From NCBI RefSeq assembly GCF_026210795.1, contig NC_089429.1, forward strand, positions 3,720,001 through 3,784,000: a stretch of DNA of 64,000 bases, given 5' to 3'. The stretch comes from Rhizophagus irregularis. Its lineage: Eukaryota > Glomeromycota > Glomeromycetes > Glomerales > Glomeraceae. The position numbers and the translations under genes are program-made. The notes below the pieces were generated by a model that searched no databases, was not told where the DNA came from, and worked only from the letters and a program-made list of their open reading frames with translations. Positions 12,652-26,300 of the stretch are shown here, piece by piece. How positions within the stretch are numbered: position 1 is the first letter of the stretch; the number at the start of each line of letters is the position of its first letter.

Positions 12652-15610
12652 CAGTCAACTCTCTTTATAGTCACACATTTGGGACAGTCCATATTTGGTG
12701 ATTATAAAGAGATGTGACTATATAAAAAATTTCTTATATTTGTATATCATAATTCCGGCCAAAAATTAACATAATTTTAGCCAGAATTATACTTAAAACT
12801 TTATTGTATCGTAACTTCGCCAATATTAATCGTAGAAAGATGATCTTACCGCCATTCGATTCGTCTTGATGAGACGGATCTAATGGTATAAAATACGTCG
12901 AAATCCAATCACTAGATTAATTTCCGAAATTAAAAAAATATTAATGGTTTTTGTGTAATAACTCTGTCAATATTGATCCTAGAAAGACGATCTTACTACC
13001 ATTCGATTCGTCTTGATGAGACGAATCTAATGGTATAAGATACATCGAAATCCAATCACTAGATCAGTTTCCGAAATTAAAAAATATTAAATGGTTTTTA
13101 AGTAATAACTCCGTCAATATTGATCACAGAGAGATGAGCTTACCACCATTCGATTCGTCTCGATGAGGCGATTCCAACGAGCTATAAATCGTCTTTTTAC
13201 AATCACTAGGTACCGAGAAATCTAGCAAAATGTTAAATGGCGCAGTAAACGTAAATCAAGAAATATTATAATGCCGATGTTTAACATTTTGTTGAATAAC
13301 TCGTCAGCCAGTGATTGGAAAAGGATAAAACAGAGGGTTGGTCACCCTATCTTGGTGGTTAGTCACTGAGACCCTCATTAAGCCTGAGTATGGTGAGGTC
13401 GCAGGTTCAATTCCCATGACCACGGAAATAAAAAGAATTTTCTTGCGACGCTACAACCAATAGCGTGAAGGTACAGGGATTAGTGTAGTTGGACTGCATC
13501 ATGGTGAATTAGTGTGTACGGTTAGGCCGCACATTTCAACTAAGGGTCATGGTGTCCTTCTAACGTTCCCTATGAGGCCATTGGCAGTGCGCAGTACCCC
13601 TGTCCTCGGAGTCACTACTATACCTGTGGGGACTTCCTGTCCGGGTGGTCACTCTACGATACCGCTTGGGGTCAGTAATGGCTAGATGGTCGTCCTAGAT
13701 GGTAAAGCTGAGGGTGCAATGTCTTAGTGGTAGTTAGACCTTCTGTTGCAGGTCCTTGGGGATCCACCCGGCAAATGTTGCGTCGTACAGAACAGGTAGC
13801 ATTCGCTACGTTCGATTCCCTACTTCCTTGGGTCTGGTTGGTGATCCCTGGTGGTTGATACCACCATAAGGGGTGATCCCTGAGGCGTACGCGCTTTTCC
13901 CTGTCGAGTGGTCACTATAAAGATATACTGGTAAACAACTGTACTATCGGTACTAGGTAATCGCGGGCTGTAGTGGCCTTTGAGTGAGACTTAATACCTA
14001 AAATGGTGGTATGGAAGGGTACTAGATGGTTGATGTTACCTGTCGAAAGTCCTCCATGAAAGTAGATGCTCTCTAAAGGTCGTTAAATAAATTGAGTATC
14101 AGTATCATGCAATGGGTATAGGATGAGTAGGCGGCGTATGCTGCTTCAGATCGGCCTAAAATGGCCCGATGGGGGATGTCTTCTATAGTGGTGCTGTTAC
14201 CTGAGGAATTAAGTACTCGGTATAATGGTTGCCCATTGAAGATGATAGGACGCACCCGAGATTAGTCACAGATTGCGATCCTCCGTAAAACACTAAGAAA
14301 TAAAAGAAAAGGATAAAAACTTGGGTTGGTCGCACCCTATCTCAGTGGTTAGTACGAGACCCTCATTAAGCCTGAGTATGGTGAGGTCACAGGTTCGATT
14401 CCTATGACTACGGAAATAAAAAGAATTTTACTGAGAACGCTACCCAATAGCGTGAAGGTACGGGGATTAGTGTGGTTAATTTGCATCATGGTGAATTAGT
14501 GTGTACGGTTAGGCCGCACATTTCAACTTAAGGGTCGTGGTGTGTTCTAACGTTCGCATGAGGCCATTGGCATGTGCGCAGTCCTGTCTTGAGATCACTA
14601 CTATACGCGGGGGACTTCCTGTCCGGGTGGTCACTCTCGATACCGCATGGGTTCAGGTAATGGCTAGATGGTCGTCATAGATGGTAAAGCTGAGGGTGCA
14701 ATGTCTTAGTGGTAGGTAGACCTTCTGTTAGGTCTAGGGACAATAAGGTGTTCGTGCGCGAACAGGTAACGTGGCTATGGGGTTGTCCCTCTTCGCCCAG
14801 GTCCTGGTTGGTGATCCCTGGTGGTTGATACCCACCATAAGGGGTGATCCTGGACAGATGCGCACTCTTATATCCAGGTGGTCCTTTACCAAAAGTATAC
14901 TCTTTAGGGTAAACAACTGTACTATCGGTGCTAGGTAATCGCGGGCTGTAGTGGCGCTTTGAGTGAGGCTTGTATAAAATGGTGGTATGGAAGTAGATGG
15001 TTGATGTTACCCGTCGAAAGTTCTCCATGAAAGTAGATGCTCTCTAAAGGTCGTTAAATAAATTGAGTATCAGTATCGTACAATGGGTATAGGATGAGTA
15101 GGCGGCGTGTACCTAGCTTCAGATCAGCCTAAATGGCCCGATGGGGGATGTCTTCTATAGTGGTGCTGTTACTTGAGGAATTAAGTCTTTCGGTTTAATG
15201 GTTGCCCATTGAAGATGATAGGACACAGACCCAAGATTAGTTTCATAAGAGGCAATGGGTGGTCTGGCCGTAAACACTTGCAAAGGAAAAGGATAAAACT
15301 AGTCATAAAACTGTTTGCACGGAAAAGGATAAAGCTACCTTCATTCGATTCGTCTCAGTGAGACGATTCTAACAAGCTATGATACATCTTTGTACGATTA
15401 TTAGATGTCAAGTTATTTAATATATTCTTTATATAACTGCGATTATAAACGGTTCTTTTTAATATAAGATTTTTGAGGATAGTTAGTGATATAGATAGAT
15501 TGTGACTATATAGGATAGATTTTAATAATAAAGTGTTTTGAACATTCAACTGGTGTGACTATATAGTAGAATGTGACTATAACGGGAGTGACTATAGAGG
15601 GAGTTGACTG
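12652..15610. mobile_element. Pogo/Tc1-like element, copy 2, with internal insert
   Basis: It has the same termini as the element at 9259 (CAGTCAACTC to GAGTTGACTG, bordered by TA), the same subterminal GTGACTATA boxes and the same internal repeats. The two copies align closely from the left end to about 13330, and again from about 15330 to the right end. Between these points about 2 kb of GC-richer sequence has been inserted. No transposase frame is seen. Confidence 0.85.
13330..15300 (+). mobile_element. GC-rich insert, two tandem copies, each with a tRNA-like head
   Basis: Two copies of about 970 bases (about 13331-14300 and 14318-15290) are far richer in GC than anything around them. Each starts with a segment of about 90 bases ending in a pol III B-box-like sequence: GGTTCAATTCC near 13404 and GGTTCGATTCC near 14393, the latter a perfect consensus. 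An A-box-like TGGTTAGT lies upstream. Further tRNA-like pieces occur inside, such as TTCGATTCCC near 13809. AAAAGGATAAAAC or a close variant stands before, between and after the copies. This suggests a SINE-like insertion with that target duplication, later doubled. No protein is supported; the small frames on the minus strand are incidental. Confidence 0.6.
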
Positions 15611-15612
15611 TA

Positions 15613-17456
15613 TATATTTATTTATTTAAAAATAATTTTAGAATATAGTATATTTAGTGTTAAGTTATTGATAATGATTGTAATAATGGTTCTGAAATAG
15701 TATTTTTTTATTTTTTTATTAGAAAATAAAAAATAAACTAGATAAACTAAATTGTTATTTTTTATTAGTATTTAATTTTATATATTAAACTTCTTGAATA
15801 TTCATTAAGCTATAATTTATTATAATTTTATTAAATAATACTTTTTATTTACAAATGCAAAATACTATATATTGATTTATAATAATTTTACAAAAATTAT
15901 TTTAAAATAAATATTCTTATTATATTTCTATTTCATTATATAATTGAAGAATACATGATATTTTTTTTTTGATTTTTAAAAAAATGTTTTTTTTTTATAA
16001 ATTTATATATCATTATTAAAAAAAGTATTAATTTGCTTAAAAGTAAATTAATAATTCTGTAAAAATTAATCCAATTTGCTAAAACTAAAAAATATAACAT
16101 TAAATTAAATTTAAGTTAATTTGCTAAAATTTAAATTATAATTTTAGACAAAATTTATACAAATTTGTGAAAACTAAATGAGTTTTATTAGAAATATCTG
16201 AAATTTTATTTTAATTTGAGTATTATTAATTAATTGATTTTTTTTTAATTAAAATTTATATTATTGGATTTGACTTAATAAGAGAATTTTAATAATAATA
16301 AAATTGCATTTCTAAATATTAATAATAACTAAGTTATTGTAAAAAATGCATTTTATTATATGTTATTTATGAGCTAAATTAAAATATTTAGGGATCTAAT
16401 ACATCTAATAAAATAGGATCCAGTTTACTATTAAAATAGGTCACTCTATAGCTTAAAATAAGGTTTATATATAAAACTCTTTAAAGATTCTATTATAAAA
16501 GGAAATTTTATGTTATATTGTTATGATTTTTTCCTTTTTAGTTAATTAACCAATCAAATTTAAGAAAATCCTAAAGTAAGATTTTATATGAAAATGAAAT
16601 TTTCATTAGTAACATATTTTAGTAGTTGGCAGGATTCTTCTAAAACATATTTAAGAATTTTGGTAATTGGAATATTAAAAAAGCTGTAAAAATTTAATGA
16701 ATTATAGCTTATTAGGATTATTTTGATTAAATAAACCAAATGGTAGTTATCTTATTTTCTAATATTATTAATATTGATAGAAATATAATTGTTTAAAGTT
16801 TTCAATTATTTTATTATTTATAATTTTGTTGAATAAGATATTGAATAGAATATATCTGAAATATATTTAGAATATTAAAGTTTTGGTGAAATATGTATTA
16901 TATATAATACTGCCTTTTTCTTTTTATAAGAAAATATAAAATTATTATAATACTTTTTTATTGGAAAGTAAATTAAAAAATCATATATTATTACAATTTG
17001 ACTTATATTATTAAAAGTAATATATGCATCATTTGCACCATTATTTTTAGATCAAAATCAATAAATTATTAGAGGCATTTTGAAAAAACTGGTGATGTAA
17101 TATAAGTGATACAATTATTCATTTTTTTTAATTTTTAGGTCATTTTAGCATTATATTTTCTATAAATATTCTTCTAGAATTAAAGTCAGTAGTGTAAAGT
17201 GGTGTAATCATATAATAGGTAATAGGTCATACTTCTTATATGGATGTGTATAATAATGATAACTTTGATGATGGATATTGACCAATTAATTAAATAATTT
17301 TAATATTTCAATTATAAAAATTCTGTAATTTAATCAATGATATACCATGTTTCAAGCTTTCACAGCTGTTATGAAAATAAAATTTTATTAAATTTTCCTT
17401 CCGTAATTAAATAATTTTAGTTGAATATTATATATACTAATCATCTTATCCATTTT
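15613..17456. other. AT-rich non-coding region
   Basis: Apart from the inverted-repeat arm near 16445-16590, no gene or repeat is recognised here. The last few hundred bases are the 3' flank of the minus-strand thiolase gene. Confidence 0.6.
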
Positions 17457-19243
<1,787 letters not shown>

Positions 19244-19356
19244 TTTGTTAAATATATAAATGAATTAATAAATTAAATAGAATTAACCAAGAAGTAAAAA
19301 ATAGAGTTACCTTAATTAACATATCCTTTATATAAAAATTTTTGTAAATGTTCCAC

Positions 19357-19530
19357 AGGTCGAGATGATGAATCCGATCAAGGTGCGAATAGCCTTCCTT
19401 ATTAGGATGAAGGTTTTGGAGAATATCAGACCATGCTTAATCATATGAATGCCGATCGCGGTCAAATTAATGTAGCAAATCGGGTCCGAGAGAATGAAAG
19501 TTAAGATCATTCCTATATATCCATTCTAAG
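19357..19530 (+). pseudogene. Coding-like relic, unrecognised
   Basis: The plus strand reads like decayed protein: GRDDESDQGANSLPY, stop, DEGFGEYQTMLNHMNADRGQ and onward to a second stop. The codon use differs from the surrounding AT-rich spacer. There is no start or end, and it lies just upstream of the minus-strand thiolase gene. The family is unknown; it may be a transposon or host-gene fragment. Confidence 0.35.
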
Positions 19531-22500
19531 GAGTATAGCCGAAAAGATAAAAGTTAGTGGTCCGACCATGTGGATTTCATAGATATTTAGATATTTCGTA
19601 TTTCGTAACTATTAATTACGAATTTGGATTTACAATCCGTGAAATTCAAACTTTTTCTCATTTTTCTTATACAGTACACGAACTGTTCCTAAATACAAAA
19701 ACCCCATTTTAAATAATTAAATAATTTAATAACACGAACACTATCCTCGAATCTCTTCATCTCTGAAATTATGAAAATTTGAAAGCATTAAGGTTCATAA
19801 TGCATGCTGTAATCATCCAATAGTTCAATTCTAAATGAAGAAAACGTTAAAATGTTTATTCTCTTCAAACTTACGTAGGATAGTCGTAGAAATATTACCA
19901 GTTAAAATAGTTAAAATTTTCTCATAATATCATAAATCGTCCCTTTATTTAAATTTTTTTTTCTAAATTAATTAAAATAATTATATAATGCAAATAAAAT
20001 AATTTTATGTTTTTAAAAAGAAAATTTTTTTTTTAGTGAAAATAAATTTGTCGGGATCGGCTATCTGTATATCCGGTCCATGAAATTTTCATTCTAAACA
20101 TTAATTTTCGTGCAAATCATTTTTTGGGTCAGCGGCGTCGTAAATCGTAATTCTTTCAACATTATGTATGATATATAATCAAATTCTGATATAATGCCAG
20201 GATCCATGTGAGTTAATATAAATTAAAATTAGTTTATTAAATGTTAAAATGAAAATCTTTGTTATATCAAAGTTATACTGATATTGAAAAGTAAATTAAT
20301 CGTTATAATGAATTTTAATAATATATTGATATCGATAGTATCGGTATACCGGGGTCAGACGCTAAAAAACATTTAGATTTGCGCGTTTACCTTGTAGAAA
20401 TTTTAAGAGTTAAAACTAGATTAAAATAATTAATTATTTTACAGGGTATCGGATTTAAACTAATCATTAAATCATTGTAAATAAGGGTTTTGAATAACTT
20501 GTTTTACATATATACTTATATTTTATACTGTATAAATGTATAAGAAACGGAAAAAAAAATACTGCAAGTACTTGAGGCACATCTTCTGTAATCTTACGCT
20601 GGTTACATACAGCTTCAAGGGATACTCCTGAAGTTACAGAATGAATCATCTTTAGTCACAAAATGGATGTCATTTTTTTAGCTAAAGGTATAAATTTGGA
20701 AAATTTTAATTTAAAAAAAAAAATGAACAATTTAAGAATTAGTTCACATAAGCATTCCACATTTATATTTATTTTTTTTATTTATTTTCATACTTTTACG
20801 TTATCAATCTTTCAATAAATATACTTTTTTATTGATGCACATCTCTCTTTAAAATTAAATGCACATTTCCTTATCTTTCTCTCTGTATAATCTGTATAAT
20901 GCACTCTGAAAAAGAAAAAATCGGTTCTTATTAATTTTTTGTATCACCTTTTACAGATGATGCATACGCATATTCTTGACTCTTGAGGGGTGCATATGTG
21001 GAGTCAACTGTAATATGTTAACAAAGAATTTGAAAGTGAGAATTATGATTGGTGGATTTCATTCGTACACTATATCGACGATAAAAGTAATTATTTTAAT
21101 CCTGGCCACGTTTGGTACTTGGTACCCCAGTTTCAAGTTTCAGTATCTACAAAATATAAATTACATAATCCTATTGATCCTAGAAAAGTATATACTGTAC
21201 AAGTATAATGTACTAAAGAAAACTTATTTTTTATCCTGAAGCGGATTTGTCTTACAGACCACTTTTGGGTTGTAGTTTACATAAAAAAAAAGTCCGACAA
21301 ACATTTTAGGCCGAATTACATTTTTAAATCCGCCCGCATCAATTTTTCGATATATGAAATCACATGACTTTGATATAAAAGAATTCACAGTTCACAGTTC
21401 ACGTATAAAAAAATTTACAAAATTATTATTTACGCCATATAAAAATGAAAGCTTCTCACCCGCATCATTTTCAATATTTAATGTCACGAGAATCTTATTT
21501 GTCCGGCCTCACCGTCGGTATTTTTATTACCGTCGGTATTTCAACGCGCTATAAGCCCTATGACAATTTTGATTTAATGTATTAAAATTTTTTAAGTCTC
21601 AATCTCTTTATATATTTCATTCGTCAGAAAAAAAGAAAAGATTTAGATTTTTTTTTAAAAAAAAAATAAATCAAAGTTCAATGACTAGTAGAGTATGTAA
21701 ACCAGAGAATAGTGTTTTCCATTAAAAAAGGTTTATTAAATAACTGGAAATAATTGATCAAGTTATTATTATCTCTCATAACAGCTTAATTAGAAATAAA
21801 AACGTTAGATTTGTCGTTGGCTATGAAATCCGCAGCGATGTTGAAGTATCAAAGTTAATGGCCAAGGCATATTGAATTACCAAGTTTAAAATTTGAAAAT
21901 TTTTTTCGACAACCCGCTACTCTTCATTAATTCAAGAAATGGATTTTCGTTCACGGATAATTTCTTCCAAGATTCAATTATTTTAATTATTTTCTAGTAA
22001 AAAAAAATGCAAGTAATACAGAACATGTATCCAAGCCAATTTTCTCGATTTATTACAGAAATGAATAGTTACAATTATTTTAATTATTTTCCAAATTATT
22101 CCTCTTAAACTTTTCCATTTTAACATGGTGGATCTCCTGTAAAAAATTGACTTCTCTATCATGTTTTTTGAGTAAACCTCATATAATCTTGATCAAGTAC
22201 GTGATGGAAATAGGAAATACTTATAAGGTATGGTAGATCTAGGAATCGAGATAACCAACTGGAAAATCATCGAGTATCTGTCCATGCAGCATAAATATTT
22301 TGACAATTTTAAAAATGTATCGAACTCGTGTTTCTATATGGAGGTTTAAAACATTGTGGTTTTACCTCTTTATGGAAAATTTCGATATGGAGATACAGAT
22401 CGATTCAGATGATCAAATGATCGATAATGCATGTCTTGCAGCATCTTTTTTTCACATAAATCTCATTTATCTTCACACGACCTCATAACTAAATTATTTT

Positions 22501-23040
22501 TCAAGTAGTGAAAGTAGTAGAAACGTTTCTTTTTTGGTCATTTTTAATCTCTAAAAAATGATTGATATGGGAGAATTCCAATAATTGTAATAATCCGGTG
22601 CCAAATCTTTGGGATTCCCAAATGAACAGATTCTAGTTCCGATAGTTTGGCTAAGATCTCTTTACTAGACAGGGGTAGCTTGTCTTAGCCTATGAGTTAA
22701 ACTAGACTAGTAAAGGTTAATAATATAGATCATGTATCGAGTTTCATGTCAGCATTTTATTCGTTGCTCAAGGAAGACATTTCCAAGTTAACCTTTGAAA
22801 GAGGTATTGGACGCTTCGAATTGCTAATTACCCATAGTCCACTTGTCGGTTTTTCTTAAATACGTAGCGTCGGTAGCGAATGTTGACATGATAAAAGATA
22901 GGATTTTAAAAGCTTTGGACGTATTGACTAAAAAAGGTGTTCTAGAATAAGAATATACTACCATTTTTGAAGTTGGATTGAGTAGAATACATTTCAGTCC
23001 TGAAATAATTATGCTCCATATTGACTAAATCTAAAAGCTT
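19531..23040. other. Intergenic region, no gene supported
   Basis: No convincing coding sequence is seen on either strand. Only short frames without recognisable motifs occur. A minus-strand frame near 20560-20650 (MIHSVTSGVSLEAVCNQRK) could be an exon relic, but nothing around it continues the frame. Confidence 0.5.
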
Positions 23041-23052
23041 ATTAAAAAAAAA

Positions 23053-23395
23053 ATGAGTCAAATAGATAATGTTTTGGATAATTTTCCTTGGGTTACCAAT
23101 AAAAGTTTTATATTCTCTTTTAAGAATAAAGAAAATATCGAACATATTTTAAGTCGAGTAGATGAAAATCTTGCTATACGTTATTGTTCCATCATTTGGT
23201 TCGAGAGATCTTACAATATATGGAGGCTATGGAGGCCTTAGAAATGAAAGTAATTTTTGTAGTAACGGTTATAATTATTGTAGAAAAGCATTTTATGAAA
23301 AAAATATCAGAGTATCTGACTATACATTTTCTGTAGAAGATTATGAAGTGTTTCAGATCATAAAAAACTATGTATATGTTATAATGAAATTAGCA
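23053..23395 (+). pseudogene. TLDc-domain relic with a frameshift
   Basis: Two overlapping frames together resemble part of the TLDc domain, common in BTB-TLDc proteins of these fungi. The first frame (from 23053) contains NKSFIFSFKNKENIEHILSR. The second (from 23162) contains VPSFGSRDLTIYGGYGG and later YTFSVEDYEVFQIIK, the typical C-terminal end of such domains. The switch of frame falls at about 23180-23200. The N-terminal part of a TLDc domain and any BTB domain are missing upstream. It is therefore a truncated, frameshifted pseudogene. The family call is from recognition of the motif order, not from a search. Confidence 0.6.
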
Positions 23396-23399
23396 TAAC

Positions 23400-26300
23400 T
23401 CAAAGGACATTACTAAAAGAGTTTTCTAATATCATGTCTATTTGCTAGTAACCACTAGCGAGATCCAAAGTAGTAAATCATTTGGCTTGACAAAGACTTT
23501 TCAGCGTATTATAGGATGTAAGCTGGTTGTTACGGTTGTTATGACCGTTACATCCATGTTATGGTCCGTAGATTTACATATATGGATTATATAGTAGTTT
23601 CAAGGAAAAGGTATTTCTCTTATATTACGTAATATTTTAACTTATGATTCATATAATAGTAATTTAGGTCAAAAATACTTTTTATTGTGAAATTAATATT
23701 ATGGATTGTTAACATACGAAAGTCTGGAGAGTCAATTAATAAAAGAATATGTGATGACAAAAATTGAACGTGCAAGATTATGAATATTAACTGATGTTAC
23801 TTTATTCCATTATGAATAGGTCGACTGCGGTGCATGGACACAGATCAGATTATCATTAGAATATTGGGAATATTTTTAAGACTCCAAGTTATGATCATTA
23901 ACGAATTTCCCGGAATTAATACCGTAAAGAACGTAAAGAACGTAAAGAACGATCATTTCAAGCAATTTTAGATAATCGTAAAATTTTTTGAGACGTATTG
24001 CAAAGGTCAATAATCTACTATCATTGAAAAAGATTGAATTGTATTTAAGAATATTTCTTAAATTAGATGAAATCGAACTTCGAACATCAAAAGACAATGA
24101 GAATGAAAACAGTGAGGCAAGGGATAATGTAAGATTTGACAAGATGATTTTATAGATTACTTTTAATGAGATAAGATTATTTTGTAGATTAAGAAAATTA
24201 CAAAAACCAATTTCGTTTTTTCAAAAATTAATTCTACTGGAATAGAGATTATAAGATATGATTAAGGTTTATTATACTATTGTATGGGAATACCAAAGTA
24301 AGTATGAAACGTCTAATTGACGTACTCGAGAAATGACACCGATCAATCCGATCACGTGTGAACTAGAGCGTTATTTATGAATTTGCCCACAGAGTCTTTT
24401 ATTCATAATTTCATGTATCAGATCTTGTATTTATTACAAATTTTTTTATTTTACCACCAAATCACTAAGTGTTTGCTACCTCCTACAGTCCTACTATATC
24501 AGAGGTTGGTGACAATATCAAAGATTCAAGAAATTATGCGTTTCCTATATATTTATGAAGAGTTATAGACGAATATGACAAGACAAAAACCTAAACCTTT
24601 TCATAAAAAGTATAATAGGGTTAAAATAGGGATATAATAGTAATTTACATTCGACTATCCGAAAATTCACTTAAATCACGTTCACGTGATTGTGCATAGT
24701 TCATCTATTTTTAACACATTGTCACATTGTCACATTGTACACATTGTATTACTGATTCCACTAATTCCGAAGTTCCAAGTTTCCAATTTCTAAAACGGTA
24801 AAATTAAAATCATTAAAATTTTAAAATTTTTAAAATAATTATAAAGCATGGGACACCCTGCATTAAATAAATAAGTTTATTTATTTGATTTAATGATTTT
24901 ACTTTTTATTAGATTGATTTCTATTTAATTGAATCTATTATATTGATCCAATTGGATCCAGTAATCTTCATACATAGAATGTTTGCGTGTGTGGCTTTTT
25001 TTTTTCTTGTAATTTGTAAACACAGATAATTGATCTGACAGGAAATTCTCGGGATTTGTTTATTCCGTCAAATCGCCCAAAATCCGTGCCACGTTTGATA
25101 AGTTTGATAATCAATATAAACCATATCATAAAAAGACTCATTATATTATTATTATATATAATTTCTTTTTTATTGTTAGTATACATTTCCTTCAAAAGTT
25201 TAAGAAGATAATTCTTTTTGCCAAGTTTCTGGACCACAAATTTGAGGCACGCATTCTTCTAAAAACAAATAATTAAAAGTTTCACAGGTTTATTAAAATT
25301 CCAAATATAGTTTAGATTATCAACTAAAAGTATGAAACAAAAATGGGATATATCCGAACTAAGGATATATAATATTCTATTTTAAGATAAAATTTCAAAT
25401 TTTTTTTTTTTTACCTTTTTGTCTCATGTTTTCATGATCAGTCACGTTTGCATACCAGTTTATTATTAACAAGTTTTAATTGTTTGTTTTTATTGGCGGT
25501 TCTTTAATGATTTTTTTATATTAACTAAATGTGGTTATAACGGATTTGTTCTTTTTAAATATATGATGTTATTATATTTATTTATTTATTTATTTATTAT
25601 TATATTTTATTTTTTTTAAGTGGTAAACAATAAAGTATTAAGAATTTTTTTGGCTGAGTATTAAAAAAAAAAAATGACGTTTCTTTTTGACGGAGCCAAC
25701 GGACTTTTTTTTTTTCGAAACAAAAAAGAACTCGTTTTTCTTATACTTAAAAATATTTTTAAAAAAAAATCGATAAAAGTAAACAAATTAAACTGGATCA
25801 TTTCAACATTATTATTATTAAAGTTATTTATTAATGAGAATAATACATTATTATTAGAATTCTTGATGATCTCGGATATTAGAGATATTTTTTTTTTTAC
25901 TGGTTCTTCGGATACTTAATCTTAAAAAAGTACCGAATCTTTTTAAAAAAAATTGATCTTTTATGGTAAAAAGGATTGAAAGTTAAGCAAATAATGAAAT
26001 ATGATAAAAATGATAATGAAAATAATAATATAATGTAATGTATACAAGGATCATCCAAATTGTTGCAACGTGCACATCATTTTCATCATACAATTATTAT
26101 TCAGAATCCAAATTTGTAAAATAATTAAATTTCTTAGTTTTGAATAGTTTGAATAAAAAAAAAAATATTCAAATGGTTTTAAATAAAATGCATATATTAT
26201 TTGTTGAAAAAATAACTTACATCATCTTCGTCGTCATCAATCATATAATCAATCAATCATTATCATAATATCATCATTATCTCATATATCATTAATCTTT

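Larger units (their letters stand above)
12445..16600. mobile_element. Large inverted-repeat pair enclosing the nested element
   Basis: Sequence at about 12460-12600 is matched in reverse complement at about 16445-16590. Shared landmarks are TTGGTTAATTAG, AAAAAATCATAA, TTTCCTTTTATA and TTTATATAT. The arms face each other across about 4 kb that contains the TA-bounded element at 12652-15610. Either this is one larger transposon with about 150-bp TIRs into which the inner element jumped, or it is two inverted copies of a MITE. Outer borders are approximate. Confidence 0.5.

Noticed and set aside
13330-13430. A functional tRNA gene
   Set aside because: The B box is good, but no cloverleaf with a paired acceptor stem could be drawn, and the unit is repeated inside a transposon.
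14675-15028. Minus-strand frame of 117 codons in the GC-rich insert
   Set aside because: The equivalent frame is not kept open in the first copy of the insert, and the sequence is tRNA-like or non-coding in character.
23876-24142. 88-codon minus-strand frame
   Set aside because: It has no recognisable feature, and the CGTAAAGAA microrepeat creates part of it.
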